This document shows, in pieces, positions 42,419 through 50,531 of a stretch of 64,000 bases of DNA. Within the stretch, counting starts at the first letter, position 1; each line of letters opens with the position of its first letter. The notes beneath the pieces were generated by a model that searched no databases, was not told where the DNA came from, and saw only the letters and a list, made by a program, of their open reading frames with translations. The DNA comes from Hyphomicrobiales bacterium. Its GTDB lineage: Bacteria; Pseudomonadota; Alphaproteobacteria; Rhizobiales; Aestuariivirgaceae. Both the position numbers and the translations under genes were made by a program. The DNA lies in assembly GCA_025359045.1 (NCBI GenBank), contig JANYHN010000029.1:1-64000 (forward strand), written 5' to 3'.

Positions 42419-43849
42419 TTAATGCACCAAAACATTAGTGAATTGCCAAGGGTCTTTCTTGTCGATGGGCTCCTCAAAAAGCATCTCGCGGTTTTTGAGT
42501 GGGTTCCAATCGGTGTACATGCCTCCCACAGGGCCTAGATATGGAAGCTGCAACTCCAAGCAACGGCGGAAATCCATTTCGTCAGTTTCGACAATGCCTG
42601 AATTTGGATTTTCAATGGCCCATACAATACCAGCAAGAACCGCAGAGGAAACCTGAAGGCCGGTTGCACTTTGATAAGGTGCCAGATGGCGGGCTTCACC
42701 AATGGAAAGCTGCGAGCCAAACCAATAGGCATTCTTTTTGTGGCCATACAGCAGCACACCCAACTTGTCTTTGCCGTCGGCAATTTCATGTGGTTCCAAG
42801 ATGTGAACTCTTGATTGGATCTTTCCGCCATTGCCGAACATCTCAGCAATCGAGAGGATCGCATCGTTACACGGATGATAAGCATAATGGCAGGTGGGGC
42901 GATAGATCGCTTTGCCGTCTTTTTTCACAGTATAATAATCAGAAATGGAAATGGCTTCGTTGTGGGTAACGAGGAAGCCGTGTTGCGGGCCGATTTCAGG
43001 CACCCACGTGCGCACGCGCGTTGCTGCACCTGCACGCTCCAAAAAGATTGCCGATTTGCTTCCGGTTTTATGTTTGCGGCCCAAAGGCGGCATGAGTTTT
43101 TCATGCGTGCCCCAACCGAGTTCGGCTGGTTGCTTGCCTTCAGAAATGAAGCCTTCGACGGACCATGTATTGACGAAAGTATCCAACTTTTTTGGATCGC
43201 GACCGCGCTGGGTGTCACGCTCGGCGATGTGCACACCTTTGACGCCTAGCTTTTTCATCAGTTTGGCCCAGTCATCGCGTTTCTTTGGAATTTCGGTTTT
43301 TATTCTAAGATCACGCGCCAGGTTCAACAGAGCTTGCTTTACAAACCAAGATACCATGCCGGGGTTAGCGCCGCAGCAAGACACAGCCGTTGGGCCTTTG
43401 CCCATTTTTGATTTGAGTGCCACTAATTTTTCACGCAACGCATAATTGGTGCGCGAGGCGTTATCGACCTTGGTGTTGTAATAGAAACCGGGCCATGGTT
43501 CGTTTACCGTGTCAATATATAGCGCGTTGGCTTTGCGGGCGAGGCGCATGATGTCGAGACTATCAACATCAACCGACAGATTTACAATCAAAGCTTGGCC
43601 CGAACTTGCCCTGAGAAGTGGTTCAAGAATTTTTTTATGATTAGCTTTGGTCAGCCCAACTTTTTTAAAAGCAATATTTTCGGAATCAACGATATGCTTC
43701 CATTCATCGGATGGATCAATCACGGTGATGCGTTTACGGTCACATGAGATGTGGCGCAGGATAAGCGGCAATGAACCGCGCCCAATTGAACCAAAACCAA
43801 TCATCACGATGGGACCAGCCCATTTGGCATAAACTTTGACATCAACCAT
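42419..43849 (-). CDS. hss: Homospermidine synthase
   Basis: The 476-residue protein has an N-terminal NAD-binding fold (VMIGFGSIGRGSLPLIL, residues about 14-30) and the features of bacterial homospermidine synthases: SSCDRKRI-like ISCDRKRITVIDP, NEPWPGFYYN, CCGANPGMVSWFVK, and AYHPCNDAI. It makes sym-homospermidine from two putrescines, NAD-dependent, releasing ammonia. The ATG at 43849 has AGGA 9 bases upstream and is preferred to the ATG at 43858, where AGG abuts the codon. Putrescine can come from the decarboxylase at 7489-8676. Confidence 0.94.
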   Translation of the reverse strand: MVDVKVYAKWAGPIVMIGFGSIGRGSLPLILRHISCDRKRITVIDPSDEWKHIVDSENIAFKKVGLTKANHKKILEPLLRASSGQALIVNLSVDVDSLDIMRLARKANALYIDTVNEPWPGFYYNTKVDNASRTNYALREKLVALKSKMGKGPTAVSCCGANPGMVSWFVKQALLNLARDLRIKTEIPKKRDDWAKLMKKLGVKGVHIAERDTQRGRDPKKLDTFVNTWSVEGFISEGKQPAELGWGTHEKLMPPLGRKHKTGSKSAIFLERAGAATRVRTWVPEIGPQHGFLVTHNEAISISDYYTVKKDGKAIYRPTCHYAYHPCNDAILSIAEMFGNGGKIQSRVHILEPHEIADGKDKLGVLLYGHKKNAYWFGSQLSIGEARHLAPYQSATGLQVSSAVLAGIVWAIENPNSGIVETDEMDFRRCLELQLPYLGPVGGMYTDWNPLKNREMLFEEPIDKKDPWQFTNVLVH

Positions 43850-43914
43850 GAAACGCATCCTGTGGTGTGGGTAAGCTTTGCGCAGGTTTAGCGTAACGAA
43901 TTGGCTTGTAAAGA

Positions 43915-44244
43915 TTATTTCACAACGGACATTTCAGTTCGTTCGCCGCTTTTTGAAATGAAGGTGATTTTGTTCCCGTCTTGTGTCATCCCATAACAAG
44001 TCCACGCTTGGTTAGGCGGCCATTGCGAGCAGTATTGTTCGCCATCAATCTTCCAGTTGCCTTGGCTTTGATTACCGCCAGTGGAATAGAAAGTGACGCC
44101 AGATTTTTGAAAGATTTGTTCGGTGTCTTTGGCGTAAAGAATTTTGTCATAAAGGATGGTTTGCATTGCAGCGCCAGTTAATTTCGTTTCGGCCGCCTGA
44201 GCCGTACCAATTAATAGCAGACTAGCGAGAAGAATTCTTTTCAT
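43915..44244 (-). CDS. Small exported protein of unknown function
   Basis: From the ATG at 44244 the product has 109 residues with signal peptide RILLASLLLIGTAQA-A. The mature part starts ETKLTGAAMQTILYDK and has GNWKIDGEQYCSQWPPNQAWTCYGM with two cysteines. The pattern resembles the exported protein at 24945-25304. Its start lies 23 bases inside the 3' end of the upstream membrane-protein gene, pointing to an overlapping operon. Function is unknown. Confidence 0.6.
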   Translation of the reverse strand: MKRILLASLLLIGTAQAAETKLTGAAMQTILYDKILYAKDTEQIFQKSGVTFYSTGGNQSQGNWKIDGEQYCSQWPPNQAWTCYGMTQDGNKITFISKSGERTEMSVVK

Positions 44245-44512
44245 GATTCCACTCCGAAAAACGAATGCGCGCTGTTTTGTAAGCATCAATTACTGATACG
44301 CCATAAACGAAAATGCCGCCGATGTGTCTGCCGATAAAACTAAAATGGGCGGGCATGATATGTGTGCTGGCCCAGCCCAATATGATGATGAAGAACAAAA
44401 ACATCAATCCGCGTTGTGCAAGACCAAGCCAGACATGGCCGGAGCCTGGCAGAAAGAGGCTAGACAGCAAGATTAGATATGGATTAATGGGCGGCTTTTC
44501 AGACATGCGCAT
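44222..44512 (-). CDS. Small integral membrane protein, unknown function
   Basis: The 96-residue product (94 from the alternative ATG at 44506) has two or three membrane segments: PYLILLSSLFLPGSGHVWLGL, RGLMFLFFIIILGWAS, and IGGIFVYGVSVIDAYK. The LPGSGHVWLGLAQRG motif recalls TM2-type or DUF-like small membrane proteins. Both ends overlap its neighbours (14 bases with the gene upstream, 23 downstream), so it sits in a three-gene overlapping operon 45179-43915. Confidence 0.65.
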   Translation of the reverse strand: MRMSEKPPINPYLILLSSLFLPGSGHVWLGLAQRGLMFLFFIIILGWASTHIMPAHFSFIGRHIGGIFVYGVSVIDAYKTARIRFSEWNHEKNSSR

Positions 44513-45179
44513 AGTGTTGTTGCAGATCGTTTTTCAATGCAAGCAATAGTTCAAGGGTATGTCTAGTTTCGGCGACGTTTATGCTTTGGCTTTCAAAGTG
44601 CGCCTCGCGGGCAACAAGATAGCGGGCACGTTCGGCTTCGCCCAGTTGAGTGACCAGACGCAAGCCGTTTGGTGTGGCGAGGAATTCTTTGGCGCGGGGA
44701 TTTTTGAAGTAGATCAAGAGAGGTCTCATTAGGTTGAGATCAAATGGCGGTCTATCATTATCGCTATGCAATACAGCTTGTGCGGGGAAACCCGGTGGTG
44801 TCGGCAATATCGTCGGAAGAAAATCGAAATTCGAAAATGTTGTAGGGCCAGCGGGGCGAAGCATCATATCCAATGTGTGGGTGATGGGGATGGGAGATTT
44901 TAGAGTCATCATCAGCCAGAGGCTGGGCAATTTGCGCGTGTTTAAAGTGTCGGTGATGGTTTTGATTTCGAAACTTTGCCCCTCATAAACGCCAGTCAGG
45001 ATATGGCTTCCCAAGCTCTCGCCTCGTTTGATTTCTATTTCAGTGAAAATTGATGACACTTCTTCAAATAGTAGATTTGGTATTTGCCTCTGTCGCTCGG
45101 CTCTTGCCATAGTGCGCTTGATCAGGAAGTAAGCTACGGTGGCTGCGATTACGGCGTATATGAAATTCATAAATGTCAT
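44499..45179 (-). CDS. Membrane-anchored protein of unknown function
   Basis: From the ATG at 45179 the product has 226 residues: an N-terminal membrane anchor (NFIYAVIAATVAYFLIK), then a soluble part of mixed alpha/beta character with RGESLGSHILTGVYEGQSFEIKTI, repeated proline-rich FLPTILPTPPGFPA, and a charged C-terminal helix. I recognise no family; it is not a transporter by its shape. It starts after the permease terminator, so it is probably a separate transcription unit with the two genes that follow. Confidence 0.6.
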   Translation of the reverse strand: MTFMNFIYAVIAATVAYFLIKRTMARAERQRQIPNLLFEEVSSIFTEIEIKRGESLGSHILTGVYEGQSFEIKTITDTLNTRKLPSLWLMMTLKSPIPITHTLDMMLRPAGPTTFSNFDFLPTILPTPPGFPAQAVLHSDNDRPPFDLNLMRPLLIYFKNPRAKEFLATPNGLRLVTQLGEAERARYLVAREAHFESQSINVAETRHTLELLLALKNDLQQHYAHV

Positions 45180-45182
45180 TTC

Positions 45183-45211
45183 AAAAATAATGGCCCGCTT
45201 TGCAGCGGGCC
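45183..45211 (-). terminator. Intrinsic terminator of the permease cassette
   Basis: GGCCCGCT (45192-45199) pairs with AGCGGGCC (45204-45211) and, read on the minus strand, is followed by ATTATTTTT. It closes the four-gene cassette ending at 45235 and lies just before the next gene's start. Confidence 0.9.
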
Positions 45212-45234
45212 ACAAGTCTCGATTTCGTTTCTTC

Positions 45235-46629
45235 TTAATATCCCTGCGGTTTGGGCCACGGCATTGTGAATTGCGCTCCACGACGCACATATTGGTAACG
45301 GTAGAAGTGGAACCAGACGGAAACCACGACGTAGAACACCACCATCGCCGTCAGCTGCACGCCATATCCTAAGAAGATCGCAAAGAATGTGACCATGCAA
45401 AGGGCAAATAACATTATCGCTGGGATCGGATGAAGGGGATGGGTGTAGCCACGTTGAATGGAGCCGAGCGGCCACTTTTTGCGGAACATCATAATGTTGA
45501 TGCTCATGAAGGTGTATTGCAATACGCCTGACAGGATTGAGAAAGTGATTGCCTGATTAAGATCGGCCACGAAAGCGAATGCCAAAGCAATTGGTGTCAG
45601 GAAAATGATCGAACGGTATGGGGTGCGGTATTTTGGATGCACCGCAGAGAACCATGATGGCAGATAGCGATCACGGCCAAGCGAGAACCAAGCGCGCGCT
45701 GCGTCATTGATGCAACCATTGGCAGACGCAAGGGCGGCCAACAAAGTTGTGATGAACATCATGTTTTCAAGCAGCGGGCTTTGTGTGGCGCGGCCTGCAT
45801 CCCAGAGTGGGAAGTAAGTCGAACCGAGTAATTGCCATGGTAGTAGACTTGCGCAGACATACCATGTCATGGTGGCAGCAATCAGCAACGTAACCATGCC
45901 TGCCATGGTGCCCAAAGGTAACGCACGGGCTGGGGAGCGCACTTCTTCTGCCGCTTGTGTTGTGCCTTCAATACCGAGGAAGTACCAGATGCCCCAATGG
46001 AACGAAGCAATTACGCCGATCCAACCATAAGGCAAAGCATTTTCTGGAGTGACCAGTTCGTTTAACTTTAAGACTGTTCCTTGGCTCCAAGGCATCACTG
46101 AAAAGAATAAGATCACGATTGAAAGAAATGCAATTGCTGTAATCGTGAAGTTGAAATTCAAATTTGCCAGCACACCGCGATAGTTTAGGAAAGCCAGAAT
46201 GATGATGCTGGCTGCTACAAATGAATTGTGATTTATGCCACCATCCCCACCGGATTTTTGAACGATTGCATCACCAAACAGAATGGCGTCGGACACTTCG
46301 AGCATGGTGTAAGCAAACACCATGTAAAGTGCCACGTTGAAGGCCATCAGCGGCCCTACAATGTGTTTGGCTTGCGCATATTGACCGCCAGCGGCGGCGA
46401 TCGTCGAAGTAACTTCAGAGTCGATCATCGCCACAGCGCTGTAGAGCAACCCGCAGAACCAGAGCACGATCAAAGCAGCAAGTGCGCCGCCTTTATCCGC
46501 TGCGAAATTCCAACCGTCGAATTCACCAACGAGAACGATGCCAACGCCCAAGGCCCAAACATGTATGGGCCCAAGCACGCGGCTGAGAGAGATTTTTTGA
46601 GGGGCTGAGCCCATGGATGTTGCTGTCAT
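45235..46629 (-). CDS. APC-superfamily amino acid/amine permease
   Basis: The 464-residue protein has about 12 membrane segments. The first reads HVWALGVGIVLVGEFDGWNFAAD, followed by SEVTSTIAAAGGQYAQAKHI, the pattern of ethanolamine and related amine/amino-acid permeases. The substrate is not fixed by the sequence. GAGGG 8 bases before the ATG is the ribosome site. It is the last gene of a four-gene unit in which three small membrane proteins precede it, an unusual setting for an APC carrier. Confidence 0.88.
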   Translation of the reverse strand: MTATSMGSAPQKISLSRVLGPIHVWALGVGIVLVGEFDGWNFAADKGGALAALIVLWFCGLLYSAVAMIDSEVTSTIAAAGGQYAQAKHIVGPLMAFNVALYMVFAYTMLEVSDAILFGDAIVQKSGGDGGINHNSFVAASIIILAFLNYRGVLANLNFNFTITAIAFLSIVILFFSVMPWSQGTVLKLNELVTPENALPYGWIGVIASFHWGIWYFLGIEGTTQAAEEVRSPARALPLGTMAGMVTLLIAATMTWYVCASLLPWQLLGSTYFPLWDAGRATQSPLLENMMFITTLLAALASANGCINDAARAWFSLGRDRYLPSWFSAVHPKYRTPYRSIIFLTPIALAFAFVADLNQAITFSILSGVLQYTFMSINIMMFRKKWPLGSIQRGYTHPLHPIPAIMLFALCMVTFFAIFLGYGVQLTAMVVFYVVVSVWFHFYRYQYVRRGAQFTMPWPKPQGY

Positions 46630-46639
46630 GATTTTGCCC

Positions 46640-46801
46640 TCAAACCTTGTGCTTTTCGGAGACGGCTTCGATTTCGCCTTCGCGTGAGGATGTCAGCGTG
46701 TCTTCGCCATAGGTTGTGTCGATTTTATACCAATCAAACAGCATCCACCCGCCGAGAACGACACAGATCGCCCAACATAAATAAGTCAAATAAACCCACA
46801 T
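46640..46801 (-). CDS. Tiny membrane protein of the permease cassette, 53 residues
   Basis: A 53-codon frame starts at the ATG 46801 after GGGGGA at ideal spacing. Residues 3-24 (VYLTYLCWAICVVLGGWMLF) are a single membrane helix and the rest is an acidic cytosolic or periplasmic tail with DTTYGED. It lies 11 bases after the preceding gene and 10 bases before the permease, all on the minus strand. Its size and the strong ribosome site suggest a true accessory subunit, though no family is known to me. It is short enough to be missed by most gene callers. Confidence 0.75.
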   Translation of the reverse strand: MWVYLTYLCWAICVVLGGWMLFDWYKIDTTYGEDTLTSSREGEIEAVSEKHKV

Positions 46802-46812
46802 GTTCTTTCCCC

Positions 46813-47190
46813 CTATTTACTGTTGAATTTTTCTTCGATGACATCGCGGTATTCTCTATCCGATGCCATGAACAAAAATATGAAATAGCCGAGAAGCACG
46901 ATGGTCATGATGGTCAACTGTGTCCAGTCAATCGAATAGACCCATTTGTTTTGAATAATCGCGTGGGCTGTTTCGGGCGTGAAGCCTAATTTTTCCCATT
47001 GAGCCACCATAGTGGGGTTTTGTTTCAACGCATCCCACGTTGGGTTATCAATTTTTTCGAGGTTCTTTGAAATGCCTGCCCAGCCCATATAGAGTGGAAA
47101 CCAGAGGGCTAAGAAAATAGCTGCGACGAGACATGCAATATCAAAAAGCTGCATGACGATGGGTTGATCTGGTGGATTATATTTTGCCAT
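46813..47190 (-). CDS. Two-helix membrane protein of the permease cassette
   Basis: From the ATG at 47190 the product has 125 residues. Membrane helices lie near residues 13-36 (MQLFDIACLVAAIFLALWF) and 88-107 (TIMTIVLLGYFIFLF), joined by a soluble loop of about 50 residues, with a charged C-terminal tail DREYRDVIEEKF. No family is recognised. It starts 4 bases after the stop of the gene upstream, an operon of very tight spacing. A role with the APC permease is inferred only from position. Confidence 0.75.
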   Translation of the reverse strand: MAKYNPPDQPIVMQLFDIACLVAAIFLALWFPLYMGWAGISKNLEKIDNPTWDALKQNPTMVAQWEKLGFTPETAHAIIQNKWVYSIDWTQLTIMTIVLLGYFIFLFMASDREYRDVIEEKFNSK

Positions 47191-47194
47191 TTGC

Positions 47195-47485
47195 TTACGC
47201 CCCCGGATTGTCTTTGGCGGAATCAAGCATTTTGATGTCCATGCCATAAATGAAGTGCTTGTCTTCGGCGTAATGTTTCAACATGGCCATGACGGCTGCA
47301 GTGTTGAAAATTAAGACAGCAGCGGCACCAATGAGCGAGACAATGCGCACACCGCCATCGGGGATTAAGGACCAAGTCATAATAATAACGAATAAAACGA
47401 CGATCCAGAGCAAGGCGATCAAGATGTAAGCGTTGCGCTTGTCACTTTGATATAGGGCCTCGATCCTCTGATTGAGGTCAGCCAT
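47195..47485 (-). CDS. Two-helix membrane protein, first gene of the permease cassette
   Basis: The 96-residue product begins MADLNQRIEALYQSDKRNAY. Helices lie at about 19-41 (YILIALLWIVVLFVIIMTW) and 47-68 (RIVSLIGAAAVLIFNTAAVM), followed by a charged tail EDKHFIYGMDIKMLD. GGAGGAA precedes the ATG strongly. It starts the operon with the genes at 46813 and 46640 and the APC permease. The family is unknown to me. A 6-bp hairpin lies in its leader. Confidence 0.75.
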   Translation of the reverse strand: MADLNQRIEALYQSDKRNAYILIALLWIVVLFVIIMTWSLIPDGGVRIVSLIGAAAVLIFNTAAVMAMLKHYAEDKHFIYGMDIKMLDSAKDNPGA

Positions 47486-47501
47486 TTATTTCCTCCACCC
47501 G

Positions 47502-47534
47502 GTGGCGCCTTTTTACCCCAAGGCGAAACGCCAC
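47502..47534 (-). other. Leader hairpin before the permease cassette
   Basis: GTGGCG (47502-47507) can pair with CGCCAC (47529-47534) across 21 bases, and a small GGCG/CGCC hairpin lies inside. It sits 17 bases upstream of the first gene's start codon on the minus strand, so it could affect translation start or be part of an RNA switch. No known riboswitch class is recognised. Confidence 0.35.
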
Positions 47535-47710
47535 TCCCCGAAATTATTGCTCTTGAGGCAATTTAATTGAATCAGAGGAAACTCCGGTTGCGACCTTTTG
47601 TCAAGGAAAAGCCACAATCTCCACAGGGCTCACCTGAGCAGCGCGGGATTTGAGGTTTGGCCCATAGGTGGTCATAGTGCGCGCAATGATTCGAAAACTG
47701 CAGAGTATCC

Positions 47711-49744
47711 ATGGCTAAACCACCTAAAGACGATGACTTGTTCGGCGACATCCCCGCAGCGCCAAAACCCAAGCCTGAAGCAAAGCTTCCGCCCAAATCC
47801 AAGGGTGAAGACAGCTATACGGCTGCGGATATTGAGGTGCTGGAAGGTTTGGAGCCGGTGCGGCGCAGACCCGGTATGTATATTGGCGGCACCGATGAAA
47901 AAGCCCTGCATCACTTATTTGCCGAAGTTATCGACAACTCGATGGATGAAGCTGTGGCGGGTCATGCCAGCCGCATTGAAGTTGAATATTTCGCTGATGG
48001 ATATTTGGCGGTCACCGATAATGGTCGTGGCATTCCCATTGATCCACATCCGAAGTTTAAGGATAAGTCTGCTCTCGAAGTGATCATGGTCACACTTCAT
48101 GCAGGCGGCAAGTTTGACTCCAAGGTTTATGAAACATCGGGCGGTTTGCATGGTGTGGGTGTTTCGGTGGTGAACGCTTTGTCGGAGCATTGCATTGTTG
48201 AAGTGGCGCGCGGCAGCCAGCTTTACCTGCAGGAATTTAGGCGCGGCAAGCCAGATGGCGGCTTGCAAAGTTTGGGCAAGGTATCGGGACGGCGCGGCAC
48301 GACAGTTAAATTTTTGCCTGACCATCAAATCTTCGGCAAGGGTAACACGGCCTTTTCTGCTGCTCGGCTTTATAAAATGGCGCGGTCGAAATCCTATTTG
48401 TTTGGCGGCGTTGAAATTCGTTGGAAATGTGCACCTGTTCATTTGAAAGATAAATCGATCCCCGAAGAAGCAGTGTTCCATTTCCCCGGTGGCCTGAAGG
48501 ATTATTTGGAAGAACGCCTCGAGGGCATGACACGCGTTGTTGATGACATTTTCTTTGGCAAGGTGGTCAAAGAAGGTGGCCATGGTTCAGTTGAATGGGC
48601 GGTGGCATGGTTTGGCGGTGAAGACGGATTTATGTCGTCTTATTGTAATACGATCCCCACACCTGAGGGCGGAACGCACGAAGCGGGTTTCCGCGTTGCT
48701 TTGTTGCGGTCGCTTAAAACCTATGCGGAAATGGCCAGCAATAAGCGCGCTAGTGTAATCACGGCAGACGACGTGATGGTGCAATCGGGCGCCATGATGT
48801 CGGTGTTCATTCGCGAGCCAGAATTTCAAGGACAAACGAAAGACAAGCTTGCAACTATGGAAGCGGCGCGCATAGTTGAAAATGCAGTGCGTGACCATTT
48901 TGACCATTGGCTCACGGGCCATCCGGCGCAGGCGGACAAATTGCTAGAGTGGATTATTGATCGCGCCGAAGAACGGCTGCGCCGCCGCCAAGAAAAGGAA
49001 GTGGGTCGAAAAACGGCAGTTCGGAAATTACGTTTGCCTGGAAAGCTGGCAGATTGTTCGGCAACGGCCACGGATGGTTCAGAACTGTTTATCGTTGAAG
49101 GTGACTCTGCAGGTGGCTCGGCCAAGCAGGCGCGCAACCGGGTCAATCAAGCTGTATTGCCGTTGCGGGGCAAGATTTTGAATGTGGCCAATGCTGGCAA
49201 AGATAAGCTTGCTGCCAACCAACAAATTGGTGATCTGGTGCAGGCGCTTGGTTGCGGCATGGGCAGTTCTTACCGCGAAGAAGATTTGCGCTATGACAAG
49301 ATTATCATCATGACCGATGCCGACGTTGACGGAGCCCATATTGCTTCTTTGCTGATGACGTTTTTTTACCGCCAGATGCCGAAGGTAATCGATCAAGGGC
49401 ATCTTTATCTCGCTGTGCCACCGCTCTACCGCCTAACGCAAGGCGGCAAGACAGTTTATGCGCAGACTGATGAACACAAAGATGAGTTGCTGGCCAGTTT
49501 TGGCGGGCGTGGCAAGGTTGAGGTTGGGCGCTTTAAAGGCCTTGGTGAAATGATGGCCCATCAGCTGAAAGAAACGACAATGGACCCCGCCAAAAGACTG
49601 TTGTTGCGGATCACTTTAGCCGATGCGGCGCAGGCATTAACTGCGCGTGTGGTTGAGCAGTTGATGGGGAACAAGCCGGAAGAACGTTTCAATTTTATCA
49701 GCGAGCGGGCCGAATTTGTGAGCGAAGAGGGGTTGGATATTTAG
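47711..49744 (+). CDS. parE: DNA topoisomerase IV subunit B
   Basis: The 677-residue type II topoisomerase B subunit has the GHKL ATPase (IDNSMDEAVAGHA, DNGRGIPIDPHP, LHAGGKFDSKVYETSGGLHGVGVSVVNALS), the transducer, and the TOPRIM domain (LFIVEGDSAGGSAKQARNR; IIIMTDADVDGAHIAS). The short length and the absence of the GyrB-type insert favour ParE over GyrB. With ParC it decatenates sister chromosomes. An alanine/proline/lysine-rich tail of 35 residues precedes the domain. Its stop overlaps the next gene's end by 4 bases. Confidence 0.93.
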   Translation: MAKPPKDDDLFGDIPAAPKPKPEAKLPPKSKGEDSYTAADIEVLEGLEPVRRRPGMYIGGTDEKALHHLFAEVIDNSMDEAVAGHASRIEVEYFADGYLAVTDNGRGIPIDPHPKFKDKSALEVIMVTLHAGGKFDSKVYETSGGLHGVGVSVVNALSEHCIVEVARGSQLYLQEFRRGKPDGGLQSLGKVSGRRGTTVKFLPDHQIFGKGNTAFSAARLYKMARSKSYLFGGVEIRWKCAPVHLKDKSIPEEAVFHFPGGLKDYLEERLEGMTRVVDDIFFGKVVKEGGHGSVEWAVAWFGGEDGFMSSYCNTIPTPEGGTHEAGFRVALLRSLKTYAEMASNKRASVITADDVMVQSGAMMSVFIREPEFQGQTKDKLATMEAARIVENAVRDHFDHWLTGHPAQADKLLEWIIDRAEERLRRRQEKEVGRKTAVRKLRLPGKLADCSATATDGSELFIVEGDSAGGSAKQARNRVNQAVLPLRGKILNVANAGKDKLAANQQIGDLVQALGCGMGSSYREEDLRYDKIIIMTDADVDGAHIASLLMTFFYRQMPKVIDQGHLYLAVPPLYRLTQGGKTVYAQTDEHKDELLASFGGRGKVEVGRFKGLGEMMAHQLKETTMDPAKRLLLRITLADAAQALTARVVEQLMGNKPEERFNFISERAEFVSEEGLDI

Positions 49745-49929
49745 TTTTGATTGAGCTTTGTTTTCAAAATTTCGCACTGCTGTTCGTCAATATTAAATCG
49801 TGATACAAACAACCCAAATGGCCCACGGACAATCTTGATTTTGGGTTGGCCGGAAAAATTGCGTCCAATAAAGACTTTGGCGCCCTTTTTGACCATTGTA
49901 ACTATTTCAGACGCTTCAACTGTTTTCAT
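49741..49929 (-). CDS. Small hypothetical protein, 62 residues
   Basis: From the ATG at 49929 the product has 62 residues (KTVEASEIVTMVKKGAKVFI), mainly beta strands with basic patches and one cysteine near the C-terminus. The ribosome site is weak (GTGGGTG). It overlaps the parE 3' end by 4 bases on the opposite strand. No family is recognised. It may be a real gene because its length, Lys-rich composition and reading frame look coding, but support is modest. Confidence 0.45.
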   Translation of the reverse strand: MKTVEASEIVTMVKKGAKVFIGRNFSGQPKIKIVRGPFGLFVSRFNIDEQQCEILKTKLNQN

Positions 49930-50093
49930 CACGCACCCACTCGATTTCGCAACTGACATTAGTTGACTACACTAATTGCAAAATTTTGTTGATTTCGTGA
50001 CAGTGGCCGCCATGCGGCTTTTGGTCATTGAAAACGCAGTTAAAAATCGATGTCACCTCTCCCAATTTCTAAAAAATCGATTATATTGTCTTG

Positions 50094-50420
50094 ATGACCA
50101 AAGCTCCTGTTAAAACCGACAATGATACCGATACGGGTGTGATCACCAAGACACGTCCTAAAACCCAGAAACCAGCACTTTATAAAGTGTTGCTTCTGAA
50201 CGATGATTTTACGCCCATGGAATTTGTGGTGCATGTTCTCGAGTTGTTTTTTAACAAATCTGGCGAAGATGCCTATACCATTATGCTGCACGTGCACCAA
50301 AAGGGTGTTGGTGTGTGCGGGGTGTATACGTTTGAAGTGGCAGAAACCAAAGTGACGCAGGTGATGGATTATGCCAAGCAAAATGGCCATCCATTGCAGT
50401 GCACTTTAGAAAAAGAATAA
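50094..50420 (+). CDS. clpS: ATP-dependent Clp protease adaptor ClpS
   Basis: The 108-residue protein contains the ClpS core: [26 protein letters not shown] (about residues 25-50), with the DD pair and the hydrophobic N-degron pocket, and the [23 protein letters not shown] segment. ClpS delivers N-degron substrates to ClpAP. It precedes clpA by 111 bases. A long acidic/basic N-terminal tail (about 25 residues) is usual. The start at the ATG 50094 follows a TTG at 50091. Confidence 0.95.
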   Translation: MTKAPVKTDNDTDTGVITKTRPKTQKPALYKVLLLNDDFTPMEFVVHVLELFFNKSGEDAYTIMLHVHQKGVGVCGVYTFEVAETKVTQVMDYAKQNGHPLQCTLEKE

Positions 50421-50531
50421 TATTGAGTTGGGGGCTAGCTTCGCCCAAATTCTGACCTATATTAGACTGAACAATCGAATACTCGGCAAGTCGGCGTTTT
50501 CCATTTGCCTTGAGCGTTAAGGAAAAACACC

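Noticed and set aside
47572-47802. Minus-strand 76-codon frame upstream of parE
   Set aside because: It overlaps the parE 5' end, lacks a ribosome site and is Gly/Ser-rich shadow sequence.
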